Below the pieces are notes generated by a model, which did not search any database, was not told the origin of the DNA, and worked only from the letters and a program-made list of their open reading frames with translations. A stretch of DNA of 64,000 bases. Origin: Candidatus Sulfotelmatobacter sp. (GTDB lineage: Bacteria > Vulcanimicrobiota > Vulcanimicrobiia > Vulcanimicrobiales > Vulcanimicrobiaceae). A program made the position numbers and the translations under genes. Position 1 is the first letter of the stretch, and each line of letters opens with the position of its first letter. The stretch spans positions 124,001 to 188,000 of the forward strand of contig DATJRY010000011.1 of assembly GCA_035504415.1 (NCBI GenBank), written 5' to 3'. Of the stretch, positions 43,319-52,177 are shown piece after piece.

Positions 43319-44166
43319 AGACGGTCCTGTTCGCGCTGCTCGTGGCGTTCGTCGCGCTGACGGGCCTGGCGCAAGCGCAGACCGACGACGTCCGCGGCCA
43401 GAGCGGCAGCGTCACGCGCGTCTTCCGCGACGTCTACGTCCCGCCGGGCGAGGTCGTCGACGGCGACGTCGACGTCGTGTTCGGCAACGCGCAGATCGCC
43501 GGCATCGTGACCGGCAACTGCAGCGCGGTGTTCGGCAACTGCATGGTGGTCGACGGCGGCGAGATCGGCGGACACCTCTCGACCATCGGGCCGGGCGGTT
43601 TCGTGCCGATTCCCTGGGTCAACGGCGAGCACGCCGGCTACGGCTTCGCCGAGCAAGATCGCGCGCTGCTGTGGCGGTTCGCCTCGAGCGCGGTCGTGCT
43701 GCTGATGTTCTTGCTTTTCCCGCTACGCATGCGGCTCGCGCTCGATCGCGTCGAGCGGCATCCGGCGCTGGCCGCCGCGACCGGCGTGTTCGCGTTCTTG
43801 GCCGTCATCCCGATCGCGATCGTCCTGTGCATCAGCGTGATCGGCATCCCGCTCTTGCCGGTCGAGATCTTGGCGGTGCTGGCCGGCTTGTGGCTGGGCA
43901 CCGGAGCGATCGCGCTGGTGATCGGGCGCCGGCTGTGCGAGCTGGTGATGCCCAGCACGACGCCCTCGCCGCTGTTGGCGCTGATCCTCGGCCTGGTCGT
44001 CGTCTCGGCCGCCGAGACGGTGCCCGGCGTCGGTTTGCTCGTCACCGCGCTGGTTTGGCTGGTCGGCCTGGGCGCCGCGATCCTGACCTGCGTGCGCTCG
44101 ACGCAGATCGAGACGGCGGTCCACCGGGCGCCGATCGGTGGTCCTCCGATGCAAGGCTGGCGCTGA
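43315..44166 (+). CDS. Membrane protein with bactofilin/polymer-forming-like domain
   Basis: 283 aa. A signal peptide (VKTVLFALLVAFVALTGLAQAQ) precedes a short beta-helix-like part with repeated valine/glycine turns (GDVDVVFGNAQIAG, GNCSAVFGNCMVVDG, GEIGGHLSTIG), like polymer-forming cytoskeletal proteins. The C-terminal ~150 residues form four or so membrane helices. It overlaps the anti-sigma gene (GTGA), so it may sense or mend envelope stress. Family assignment is tentative. Confidence 0.72.
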   Translation: MKTVLFALLVAFVALTGLAQAQTDDVRGQSGSVTRVFRDVYVPPGEVVDGDVDVVFGNAQIAGIVTGNCSAVFGNCMVVDGGEIGGHLSTIGPGGFVPIPWVNGEHAGYGFAEQDRALLWRFASSAVVLLMFLLFPLRMRLALDRVERHPALAAATGVFAFLAVIPIAIVLCISVIGIPLLPVEILAVLAGLWLGTGAIALVIGRRLCELVMPSTTPSPLLALILGLVVVSAAETVPGVGLLVTALVWLVGLGAAILTCVRSTQIETAVHRAPIGGPPMQGWR

Positions 44167-44180
44167 AGAGGCACCTCGTC

Positions 44181-44219
44181 CGGGGAAGCGAAACCGGGGG
44201 CTCCTGACTCCCTTCCCCG
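44181..44219 (+). other. 8-base hairpin in the leader of the 44237 gene
   Basis: CGGGGAAG (44181-44188) pairs with CTTCCCCG (44212-44219) around a 23-base, G-rich loop, just upstream of the ribosome-binding site AAGAGG at 44225-44230. No run of T follows, so it is not a normal terminator. It could stabilise the mRNA or affect translation of the next gene; I could not match it to a known riboswitch. Confidence 0.4.
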
Positions 44220-44236
44220 CGAGCAAGAGGTACGTT

Positions 44237-44674
44237 GTGGGCCTGGTCGTGACCGGCATCTCTCAGAACGGCGACATCACGAAGTTGGAGGGCGCGCTCA
44301 AGGCGGCTGGACTGCCGCTCGATCCGCTCCAACTGATCGGCCCCGACGATTCGACGCAAGGCGCGGGCAACGCGTCGCGCGGCGTCGTCAATCCCGGGCT
44401 CATCACCGGCGACACCGGACAGGGTACCGGCGTCCCCGGCATCACCACCGGGCAGGGCACCGCGATCGGCGGCTACGGCACGCAGTACTTCCGCAACGAG
44501 TCGCTCAGCGACCGCCTCGACGACTTCGAGATTCCGGACGACGAGGTCGAGAACTACGTCGAGGCGCTGCAGGACGGCCGCAGCGTCGTCGGTTACTTCG
44601 CCAAGGACACCAACATCGATCAGGTCGAGCAGATCTTCCGCGCCAGCGATCTGGCCAAGGTCAAGCGCTTCTAA
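44237..44674 (+). CDS. Small hypothetical protein, general-stress-like
   Basis: 145 aa, no signal peptide. An N-terminal beta-alpha unit (VGLVVTGISQNGDITKLEGALKAAG) and a C-terminal one (VENYVEALQDGRSVVGYFAKDTNIDQVEQIFRASDL) flank a Gly/Thr-rich linker (GDTGQGTGVPG). The halves recall GSP17M/YflT-like stress proteins split by a flexible insert. GTG 44237 has AAGAGG six bases upstream; the open frame further upstream is not supported. Placed after the sigma/anti-sigma operon. Function unknown. Confidence 0.7.
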   Translation: MGLVVTGISQNGDITKLEGALKAAGLPLDPLQLIGPDDSTQGAGNASRGVVNPGLITGDTGQGTGVPGITTGQGTAIGGYGTQYFRNESLSDRLDDFEIPDDEVENYVEALQDGRSVVGYFAKDTNIDQVEQIFRASDLAKVKRF

Positions 44675-44678
44675 CGGC

Positions 44679-46010
44679 TCAGCGGCGGCGCAGCACCGCG
44701 AGGTCCTGATTGAAGACGGCGCCCGGGATCACGTCGAGTACCTCGAAATAGCGCGACCACTCTTCGAAGACGTAGCGCCGGCTGACGAAGGTGTTGTAGT
44801 ACAGGCTCGCGTCGGCGCCGGAATCGTCGAGATCGCTGTTCTTTCCGGCGACGTAATAGCCGCGCATACGCCACCGCGCGTATTGCTCGAGCGGAAGCTG
44901 GCCTTCGAGCCACGCCATCTCGCCGTGGATCGTCAACAGCACGGCGGCGCCCGGCGCCGTGACCCGCTGCAGCTCGGCGAGCCACTCGTGGTGGTTCTCC
45001 TCGGTCAGGTGGGTCATCACCGAGATGCCGAAGGCGACGTCGAAGGTGTCGGAAGGCAGTCCGGTCGGCGGCCGCAACGGAACCAGCTCGAAACGCGCCC
45101 CCGGAATGTTCTCGCGGCACCACGCGACGTTGTCGGCGTCGATGTCGATGCCGGTGACTGCCTGCAGCGCCGGAACGTAGCGCAGCACGCGGCCGCAACC
45201 CGAGCCCCAGTCGAGGATCGCGGTCGCATCGGCGAACGAACGGCCGAAGTACTGTTGCAGCGCGCGGTCCAGGCGTGCGTACGTCGTCCCGCCGATCCGC
45301 CGGAACATGTCGCGGTCCGGCGTGCCGGCGACGCGCCGGCGGCGCCCCTCATCCGGCATTACGAGTCGCTCGCGCCAATAGTGGATGCCCTGATAGCCAC
45401 CGAACGGCGCGCTCGTGTGCAGGCTCACGAAGCGATACGCATGGTCGCCGTCTTCATCGTCGACGCTGGCGAAGGTCGCTTCGAAGCCGAAGCGCGTGTT
45501 CAGCGTCTCCAACCCGAAGAACGCGGCGACGTCCGGGCGATCGACCGACGCGAACGAGAGCGGCAGGACGCCGTCGCGCAGCAGCGAGACCGGCATCGCG
45601 ACGCCGTAGGGCGGCACGCCCCAGCCGCTGAGCACCGTCACGTCGCCGGAGCTGCGCAGGCTGTCGATGCGCCAGACCCCGTTCGCGAGCGCGCTCTGGA
45701 ACAGTTCCGCCTTGGCGAGCTGTACGCCGCCCACCAACCGTTCGCCGCCGATCAACAGCGAGCCGGTGGACGTGAATCGCGCGGTCACGACGAACGGCCG
45801 CTCACGGAGCCGGCGCGGGAGCCGAAACGCAAAACCGCAGCGGCCGTCACCGAGTCCGGCGTCCGCGAGATCGGGCCGATAGTCGCGACCGCGGACCTCG
45901 CCGACGAGTTGCCCGTCAACGGCGATGCGAACGCGAGCGCTCACGCGCTGATCGACGTCGTAGGCCCAGCCGCGCACGAAACTTCCGTCGGCGACGTCGA
46001 CCGCACCCAC
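44679..46010 (-). CDS. Two Ig-like modules + SAM methyltransferase
   Basis: 443 aa. Residues ~1-100 and ~105-225 are two modules (VRGWAYDV ... YRPDLADAG ... CGFAFRL; LSGWGVPP ... VDRPDVAAFF ... RFGFEA). Residues ~245-440 are a class I methyltransferase (ILDWGSGCGRVLRY, TGIDIDADNV, FDVAFGISVMTHL). Start GTG 46008-46010 has GAGG nine bases upstream; TTG 46055, overlapping murJ by eight bases, is possible. Last gene of the deoB operon. It is likely to methylate a glycan unit (inference). Confidence 0.87.
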   Translation of the reverse strand: MGAVDVADGSFVRGWAYDVDQRVSARVRIAVDGQLVGEVRGRDYRPDLADAGLGDGRCGFAFRLPRRLRERPFVVTARFTSTGSLLIGGERLVGGVQLAKAELFQSALANGVWRIDSLRSSGDVTVLSGWGVPPYGVAMPVSLLRDGVLPLSFASVDRPDVAAFFGLETLNTRFGFEATFASVDDEDGDHAYRFVSLHTSAPFGGYQGIHYWRERLVMPDEGRRRRVAGTPDRDMFRRIGGTTYARLDRALQQYFGRSFADATAILDWGSGCGRVLRYVPALQAVTGIDIDADNVAWCRENIPGARFELVPLRPPTGLPSDTFDVAFGISVMTHLTEENHHEWLAELQRVTAPGAAVLLTIHGEMAWLEGQLPLEQYARWRMRGYYVAGKNSDLDDSGADASLYYNTFVSRRYVFEEWSRYFEVLDVIPGAVFNQDLAVLRRR

Positions 46011-46047
46011 CGTGCTCGACCTCGCACCCGCGCGGCGTACGCGGAAA

Positions 46048-47676
46048 CTAGGCAATGGGGGCGTCGCGGCTTTCCGGAGCGCTGGGGATACGGCGTTCGA
46101 ACTTCTTCACGATCAGCCCCACCACCAGCGAGACCTCGTCGAGCTTGAGCAGACGCGCGACGGCGAGGAACGCCAGCGCCCCGATGCAGAGCTGACCCAA
46201 CAGGTACAGCGCTTCCGCGGCGAACGGGTGCACCGGGTCGGTCGAGAACGTCGCCAGCCACTGCAGCGCGGCCACCATCGCCGCCGAGCACAGCAGTGCG
46301 CCGCCCACCGTTCGCGCCAACAGCCGCACGTCGAACCCGCCCAGCAGACGCCACACCAGCATGCCCAGCAGCACGGCCTGCAGCGACTGGCTGACGGCGT
46401 TGGCGCCCAGCAGTCCGCGCGCGCCGAACGGGCCCAGCCACAGCATCGAGAGCACGATGTTGACCACGACCGTCAGCACCGAGATGACGACGGTCAGCCG
46501 CACCTCCCCGCACGCGAAGCAGCACCGGCTGAGCACGACGTTGGCGGCGGTCGCCACCAGGCCGGCCGCCGCGATCGGCAGCAGGTAGGCGGTCAGGATC
46601 GTCGAGGCGTTGCCGAACTGTCCGCGCTCGAACAGGGTGCGCACGATCGGCGTCGCCAGCACCGCCAGCCCCAGCGAGGCCGGGATCGCGATGAAGGTCA
46701 CCAGCCGCAGCCCGGTGACGATGCTGCGCCGCACCTCGGCGTGGTTCTCGCGCGCGAACTGCGAGGCCAGCAGCGGGAAGATCACGGTCGCGATCGCGGC
46801 GGCGAAGATCTGCTGCGGGAAGCCGACCAGCTTGGTCGCGTAGTTGATCCCCGAGATGTAGCCCGGCGGCAGTGTCGAGGCGAAGAAGCGGTCGAAGAAC
46901 AGCGCGATCTGGCCGGCCGCCGAGCCGACCACGATCGGGCCCAGCATCTCGAGCATGTGGCGCAAGCCGGGGTGGCGCAGGTCGATGGTCGGCCGATAGC
47001 GGCCCAGCCGCAAGAACGAGGGCAGCTGCACGAGCAGCTGCGCGCACAGCCCGAGCGTCGTCCCGAGCACCAGCGCGTAGATCCCGATGCGCGAGAACAG
47101 CGTGACCACGGTCGCGATCGTGACCAGGTTGATCGCGATCCCCTGCAGCGCGGTCCAGCCGAAGCGGTGATGCGCGTTGAGCGCGGCGGCGACCACGCCG
47201 GCCAACGAGGTCCCGATGATGCTCGGCATCATCCAGCGCGTCATGCGGACCGCCAGCCACATCTGCGGCGGCGGGAAGCCGTGCGCGATCAGCGGGACGT
47301 ACCACGGCGCCAGCACCCAGCCGACCGCGCAGCTGATCACCAGCACGATCGCGAGCACGTTGACGATCGTGTTCGCGAGCCGCCAGCCTTCCTCGTCGCG
47401 CCCGGTGGCCAGGTAGTGGCTGAAGACGGGGACGAGCGCGCTCACCAGCGCGCCGTTGAACAAGCCGAACAGGATGGTCGGCACCGTCGCCGCGGCGAGA
47501 AAGGTGTCGAGCTCCCAGCGCGTCCCGAAGTAGCGCGCGCTGACGAGCTCGCGGCCGAACCCGAGCAGCGTCGAGGCGAGGGTGGCGACCATGACCAGGA
47601 CGGTCGAGCGGGCGACGGCCGTCGGCGTGGGCGGAGGGACGGCGTGGAGGTGGCGCTCAGTGCGCGCCGGTTCCAC
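46048..47676 (-). CDS. murJ: MurJ-family lipid II / polyprenyl-glycan flippase
   Basis: 542 aa, about fourteen membrane helices. The opening STVLVMVATLASTLLGFGRELVSARYFGT and the RMTRWMMPSIIGTSLAGVVAAALNAHHRF block with FFDRFFASTLPPGYISGINYATKL are MurJ (MviN) hallmarks. It flips lipid-linked intermediates. Its neighbour, a sugar-phosphate transferase that makes the first lipid-linked sugar, suggests it may serve a surface polymer and not only peptidoglycan. GTG 47674-47676 starts within the previous gene (20-base overlap). Confidence 0.9.
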   Translation of the reverse strand: MEPARTERHLHAVPPPTPTAVARSTVLVMVATLASTLLGFGRELVSARYFGTRWELDTFLAAATVPTILFGLFNGALVSALVPVFSHYLATGRDEEGWRLANTIVNVLAIVLVISCAVGWVLAPWYVPLIAHGFPPPQMWLAVRMTRWMMPSIIGTSLAGVVAAALNAHHRFGWTALQGIAINLVTIATVVTLFSRIGIYALVLGTTLGLCAQLLVQLPSFLRLGRYRPTIDLRHPGLRHMLEMLGPIVVGSAAGQIALFFDRFFASTLPPGYISGINYATKLVGFPQQIFAAAIATVIFPLLASQFARENHAEVRRSIVTGLRLVTFIAIPASLGLAVLATPIVRTLFERGQFGNASTILTAYLLPIAAAGLVATAANVVLSRCCFACGEVRLTVVISVLTVVVNIVLSMLWLGPFGARGLLGANAVSQSLQAVLLGMLVWRLLGGFDVRLLARTVGGALLCSAAMVAALQWLATFSTDPVHPFAAEALYLLGQLCIGALAFLAVARLLKLDEVSLVVGLIVKKFERRIPSAPESRDAPIA

Positions 47677-48349
47677 CCAAGACCTCCGGGATCGTGCGCA
47701 AGACGATGCGCAGATCGCCGCCGATGGTCCAGCTGTCGATGTAGCGGTTGTCCAGCTCCATCCACTCGTCGAACGAGAGCGCCGAACGGCCCGAGATCTG
47801 CCACAGGCAGGTTACCCCCGGGCGCATGCACAGGCGGCGCATCGCGACCGCGTCGTAGTGCGCGACCTCCTCGGGCAGCGGTGGCCGCGGCCCGACGACC
47901 GACATGTCGCCGAGCAGCACGTTGACGAAGTTGGGCAGCTCGTCGATGCTGGTGCGCCGCAGCAGCGCGCCGACGGCGTGCACGCGCGGATCGCGACGGA
48001 TCTTGAAGACCGGACCATCGACCTCGTTGAGGTGCGCGACCTCTTCGCGCCGCGCGTGCGCGTCGCGAATCATCGTGCGCAGCTTGAACAGACGGAAGCG
48101 GCGCCCGTTCATACCGACCCGCTCCTGCACGTACCACGGCGAGCCGCCGGTGGCGGCGACGATCGCCAATGCGGCCACCAGCATGACCGGCGCCGTGATC
48201 ACCAGGACGCCGGCCGCCACGACGACGTCGAAGCCGCGCTTGAGCGCGTACTGCCAGGCCGGCCGCGGCGGCGCGGCCGGCACCGGGTAGGGCAGCGCGC
48301 CGGCATCGCGCCGGCGCGCCGGCGGGGGCAGCGTCTGGACGGCGCTCAC
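47657..48349 (-). CDS. Undecaprenyl-phosphate sugar-1-phosphate transferase
   Basis: Initiating enzyme of a lipid-linked glycan: moves a sugar-1-phosphate to undecaprenyl phosphate. 230 aa, the short catalytic form (like WcaJ/RfbP C-terminus): one membrane segment (DVVVAAGVLVITAPVMLVAALAIV), then GMNGRRFRLFKLRTM, LRRTSIDELPNFVNVL and GPRPPLPEEV. Start GTG 48347-48349 overlaps deoB (GTGA). The lack of the four-helix N-terminal domain is common in short homologues. Confidence 0.92.
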   Translation of the reverse strand: MSAVQTLPPPARRRDAGALPYPVPAAPPRPAWQYALKRGFDVVVAAGVLVITAPVMLVAALAIVAATGGSPWYVQERVGMNGRRFRLFKLRTMIRDAHARREEVAHLNEVDGPVFKIRRDPRVHAVGALLRRTSIDELPNFVNVLLGDMSVVGPRPPLPEEVAHYDAVAMRRLCMRPGVTCLWQISGRSALSFDEWMELDNRYIDSWTIGGDLRIVLRTIPEVLGGTGAH

Positions 48350-49464
48350 GACGGACCCAGCACGGCTTCGAACCGTTCGCCGACGTGGCCCAGCCCGTCG
48401 ATGACCTCGAGCAGCGCGCCCCCGCCGCCGTACTCGACGTACGGGACGTACTCGCGGGTGTGGTCCGTGCCGGGCTGGGTAGGATCGCACCCGTGGTCGG
48501 CTGTGAACATCAGGCGGTCGCCGGGGCGAATCCGCTCCAGCAGCTCGGGAATCCGCGCATCCAAACGCATCAACGCGTCGCCGTACCCACGCACGTCGCG
48601 CCGATGGCCGAACTTCGTGTCGAAGTCGTTCAGGTTGACGAACACCAGCCCGTGCTCTGTGGCATCGGCCAGGGCCAGCGCGCGGTCCACGGCCTCCGTG
48701 TTGTCGGCGACGCGGACTGACGAGCGGATCCCGTGACCGCTGTAGATATCGCAAATCTTCCCGACCGCGTGCACGGCTACACCCGCCCGTTCCAATCGGT
48801 CCAAAACGGTCTCGGGCGGCGGGATCGCATAGTCGCGGCGGTTGGGGGTGCGCACGTAGGCGCCGGGGCTGCCGGTGAACGGCCGGGCGATGACGCGGTT
48901 GACCTCGTGCGGGGGAACCAGCATGGCCCGCGCCTTCTCGCACCAGTCGTAGAGGGTCGCCAGCGGGACCGTCTCCTCGTGGGCCGCGACCTGGAAGACG
49001 GAGTCGGCCGAGGTGTACAGGATGGGGCGGCCCGTCCGCTGGTGCTCCTCGCCCAGCTCGGCGATGATCTCGGTGCCCGAGGCCGGGATGTTCCCCAACG
49101 GCGGCTTGCCGACGATCGCGGTGAACGCCTCGACGACCTCTGCCGGGAAGCCGCTCGGATAGGTGGGGAAGGGGACTTCCGTCACGACACCGGCCATTTC
49201 CCAATGGCCGGTAATGGTGTCCTTCCCTTTTGAGCGTTCCCTCATCTTACCGACCGCGGCGAGCGGGGGGGCGTCGCCGGATATACCTCGGATGGGGGTG
49301 ATGTGACCGAGTCCCAAACGCTCGAAATTAGGCATGCGCAGCCCCCCCAGGCGGGCGGCGACGTTCCCGATCGTGTTCGCGTTGGAAGCGTCGTGGTAGG
49401 CCTGAGCATCTGGGAGGGCACCGACGCCGGCGGAGTCGAGAACGAAGGCGAGAATGCGCGGCAT
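48346..49464 (-). CDS. deoB: Phosphopentomutase
   Basis: Interconverts ribose/deoxyribose 1- and 5-phosphates. FVLDSAGVGALPDA at the start (metal-binding Asp), DTITGHWEMAGV (phospho-Thr site), SADSVFQVAAHEETVPL, and TADHGCDPT near the end. 372 aa is normal. ATG 49462-49464. It opens an envelope operon, and the phosphorylase that would feed it lies 11 kb away (60412-61728), so nucleoside salvage genes are scattered among glycan genes. Confidence 0.96.
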   Translation of the reverse strand: MPRILAFVLDSAGVGALPDAQAYHDASNANTIGNVAARLGGLRMPNFERLGLGHITPIRGISGDAPPLAAVGKMRERSKGKDTITGHWEMAGVVTEVPFPTYPSGFPAEVVEAFTAIVGKPPLGNIPASGTEIIAELGEEHQRTGRPILYTSADSVFQVAAHEETVPLATLYDWCEKARAMLVPPHEVNRVIARPFTGSPGAYVRTPNRRDYAIPPPETVLDRLERAGVAVHAVGKICDIYSGHGIRSSVRVADNTEAVDRALALADATEHGLVFVNLNDFDTKFGHRRDVRGYGDALMRLDARIPELLERIRPGDRLMFTADHGCDPTQPGTDHTREYVPYVEYGGGGALLEVIDGLGHVGERFEAVLGPS

Positions 49465-49508
49465 GGCGTTCGGCGCCGTTCCATCCAGCGCAGGATCGCG
49501 CCTCCCGT

Positions 49509-51320
49509 GTGGCTGAACGCGTGAATCTGCTCATGCGCCTTACGGTAGCCTGCATGCTCGCGTGCGCGCTCGCGGTCGGTCTTCCATCGCTCGCGGCGGC
49601 CACGCCGACGAGGAGCCTCGACGTGCGCGGCCGGCAGGTCGACTTCTTCTACGACCGCTACGAGATGACGGCGGACGGCGACGTGCGGGTCCAGCTCTCC
49701 GACGGGACCGTGATCCGCGGCGACACCTTCGCCATGGACCTCAAGCTCAATCGCTACATCGTCGCCGGCAACGTCCACGTCGACGGCAAGACCGTCCACC
49801 TGACGGGGGCCGCGCTGGCCGGCTACCTGGACCTGGACAAGACCTACTTCTTGCCCGAGACGACCGGAGCGCCGCAACGCTGGACGTTCTTCGGCAGCGA
49901 TTGGACCGACGAGCACCCCGGTCGCGCACAGCCGGGCGACACGTTCTACCTGCCCGACCTGACCGGACTACGCCCCTACATCCGCGCGCAACGGGTGCTG
50001 ATCGTCCCGCGCGACGTCGCAACCTTCACCAACTTGAGCATCGCGCCGCTGGGCCTCTCGGTGCCGCTGCCGCGCTACGTGTTCGTCTTCTCAGCCAACT
50101 CGCACTATTTCGAGAACGCGTTCGCGGGCGGGCGCTTCGACGTCGGCATCCCGCTGCTCGGCGGCGAGCACAGCCTGAGCGCGCTGCACGTGCGCAACGA
50201 CCCGATCGACGGCACGTATCTGGCCTTCGACCAGCACTTCGTGTGGGACAAAGACTACGTCGTCTTCGCCATCGACCCGCTCACGCAGCCGCAGAAGCAG
50301 ATCAACCTGATCGGCTACAAGCGCTGGTCTCCCAAGTTCGAGAGCCGCATCTTCGCGCAAGAGACGATCGACGCGCAAGAGCCGTCGGTCACGCACGACC
50401 TAGGCCTGTTCGGTGAGCCCGCGAACGCCGCGGCGTTCGGCGAGCTCGACCTCAACGCCGGCCTGCGCCATTCCGGTCTCTCGTTCGTGCGCGACAACTA
50501 TTACGGCTATCTGCTGGGGTACTACCACCCGCCCGACGACGCGGCGTTCGACCCGGACCCGCCGTACGACCCGCGCTGGCGCGAGCACCCGACGACCACC
50601 ACGCTGAGCTGGACGGAGGCCGAGACGCGCGCCTTCGGCCGCTACGCGCCGCTGCTCTTCCGGCTGCGCAGCGGCGTCGGCGACGCGCACGACGTCTACG
50701 GCGAAGGCGGCTTCCCCAACGAGCAGCCGGGGCCCGAGGACGCCTTCTATCACTATCTGGGCGGCACGTTCTACACCTCGCCGATCAAGGTCGGCCGGTA
50801 CTCGTTCAGCACCAGCTACGACCGTCAGCTCGAGTGGTTCAATACGCCGCACTTGCTCGACGAAGGCGACCTGCGCTTCGCGCTGGGGCGTCCGTTCGAC
50901 AAGCAGCACATCAACGCGTTCCTCTCCTACGACGTCCAGACGCTCGACGACAAGTGGGGCGCGCTGCAGGACGAAGCCTACCCCGCGCCCTTCGGGAACA
51001 CGATCTGCAACCCGGGCTACGGCTGCTACTCCGGCCAAGACGCGTTCGTCGGCCTGGCGACGATGCGCACCTGGTCGATCTCGGGCGTGTGGTCGCCCAG
51101 CAGCGCCTTCACGCTCAACGTGATCGCGCAGCGGCGCTACGACTTCCCGGCACCGGTGCCGGGTCCGCCGTACGGCTACGGCCGCTCGCCCGAGGACGTC
51201 ACGGCAGATGTCCGCATTCGGCTGGCGCCGAACATCCTGCTCGACCTGAGCCGCACGTACTCGTTCGGGTTCGGCGGCAATCGCTGGAACCCGGGAGGGA
51301 CGTTCGCACTCCTGCCATGA
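49509..51320 (+). CDS. LptD/OstA-like outer-membrane beta-barrel protein (copy 1)
   Basis: 603 aa. Signal peptide (hydrophobic to ~residue 32, SLAAA), then an OstA/LptA-like N-terminal domain (VDFFYDRYEMTADGDVRV ... GDTFAMDLKLNRYIVAGNVHVDG). The rest is a long aromatic-rich beta-barrel with alternating strands and a C-terminal LSRTYSFGFGGNRWNPGGTF strand. Shares this plan and the final motif with the gene at 52174-53793. Start GTG 49509 is used; ATG 49533 also gives a signal peptide. It may carry a lipid or glycan to the outer surface (inference). Confidence 0.8.
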   Translation: MAERVNLLMRLTVACMLACALAVGLPSLAAATPTRSLDVRGRQVDFFYDRYEMTADGDVRVQLSDGTVIRGDTFAMDLKLNRYIVAGNVHVDGKTVHLTGAALAGYLDLDKTYFLPETTGAPQRWTFFGSDWTDEHPGRAQPGDTFYLPDLTGLRPYIRAQRVLIVPRDVATFTNLSIAPLGLSVPLPRYVFVFSANSHYFENAFAGGRFDVGIPLLGGEHSLSALHVRNDPIDGTYLAFDQHFVWDKDYVVFAIDPLTQPQKQINLIGYKRWSPKFESRIFAQETIDAQEPSVTHDLGLFGEPANAAAFGELDLNAGLRHSGLSFVRDNYYGYLLGYYHPPDDAAFDPDPPYDPRWREHPTTTTLSWTEAETRAFGRYAPLLFRLRSGVGDAHDVYGEGGFPNEQPGPEDAFYHYLGGTFYTSPIKVGRYSFSTSYDRQLEWFNTPHLLDEGDLRFALGRPFDKQHINAFLSYDVQTLDDKWGALQDEAYPAPFGNTICNPGYGCYSGQDAFVGLATMRTWSISGVWSPSSAFTLNVIAQRRYDFPAPVPGPPYGYGRSPEDVTADVRIRLAPNILLDLSRTYSFGFGGNRWNPGGTFALLP

Positions 51321-52177
51321 CGACACGACGCATCTTCACGCTGCTTGCGATCCTCGCGCTGTGCGCGCTGGCGCTGCCCACGCTCGCGCAAGGCGGCCTC
51401 GTGCGCTTCACCGGCCAGCTGCTCGATGTGCGCGACGGCTACGTCTACTTCAGCACCGGCGATGCGTTCAAGCTCGCGCCCGACGTCAAGCTGCTCGACT
51501 ACGTCACCGGCAAGCCGACGACGCTGCAGCCGCACGTCAAGCTCTACGCGCGCGCCGTGCTCGACCCCGCGACCAAACAGGTCACCGAGCTGGATCTGAC
51601 GCCGAAGAAGGTGCCGTTCCAAACCGTCTTCGCGCCCGACGTGACGGCGGCCGCCGCCAACACCGCCACCGTCGTCGCACCCGAGCTGATCGGCGGCAAG
51701 CGCATCACCGGCAAGCAGGTGCCGGTGGAGTTCCTGGTCACCGTGCCGCCGACGACCGCGATCACCGACGTCGTCTACCTCGCGACCGACGTGAGCAACT
51801 GGAACCCGCAAGCGGTCCGGCTCGACCGCGTCGACGGCGAGCGCTACCGCACCGTGCTGCATCTGGCGTCGGGGACGAAGTTCACCTTCCGCGTCACGCG
51901 CGGCTCGTGGAACTCCGTCGCCGTCGGCCCCGACGGCCTCGAGGAAGATCCGATCACGTTCTTCGTCCCCGAGACCGACGCGTACTCGCGCAAGGTCACC
52001 GTGGCGGCGTGGTCCGACGACCGGACCGGAGCGCCGCAGGAGGCGCAGCCCGGCGCGGTGCCCACGCCCTTCAACCCGAACCCGTTCAACAACGGGAGCG
52101 GACTCTTCCCGCGCTCGCGCGCGACGCCGCCCGGCGGACTCCCGCCGACGCGGCCGGGACCGCAGAATCCCCCGTGA
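51317..52177 (+). CDS. Secreted protein with CBM20/48-like domain (copy 1)
   Basis: 286 aa. Signal peptide to about residue 25 (LPTLAQG); a beta-rich N-terminal part (VRFTGQLLDVRDGYVYFSTGD); residues ~130-225 a starch-binding-like sandwich (DVVYLATDVSNWNP ... GTKFTFRVTRGSWNSV) with the 'WNP' and 'RGSW' motifs seen in CBM20/48-like domains; a Pro-rich tail. ATG 51317 overlaps the barrel stop (ATGA). The sandwich is repeated in the gene at 53790. It could bind the polymer passing the barrel (inference). Confidence 0.75.
   Translation: MTTRRIFTLLAILALCALALPTLAQGGLVRFTGQLLDVRDGYVYFSTGDAFKLAPDVKLLDYVTGKPTTLQPHVKLYARAVLDPATKQVTELDLTPKKVPFQTVFAPDVTAAAANTATVVAPELIGGKRITGKQVPVEFLVTVPPTTAITDVVYLATDVSNWNPQAVRLDRVDGERYRTVLHLASGTKFTFRVTRGSWNSVAVGPDGLEEDPITFFVPETDAYSRKVTVAAWSDDRTGAPQEAQPGAVPTPFNPNPFNNGSGLFPRSRATPPGGLPPTRPGPQNPP

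Noticed and set aside
44167-44236. Riboswitch (c-di-AMP-like) in the leader of the small stress-like gene
   Set aside because: Only one 8-bp hairpin and G-rich loop fit; the space is too short and the conserved core of known classes could not be laid out.
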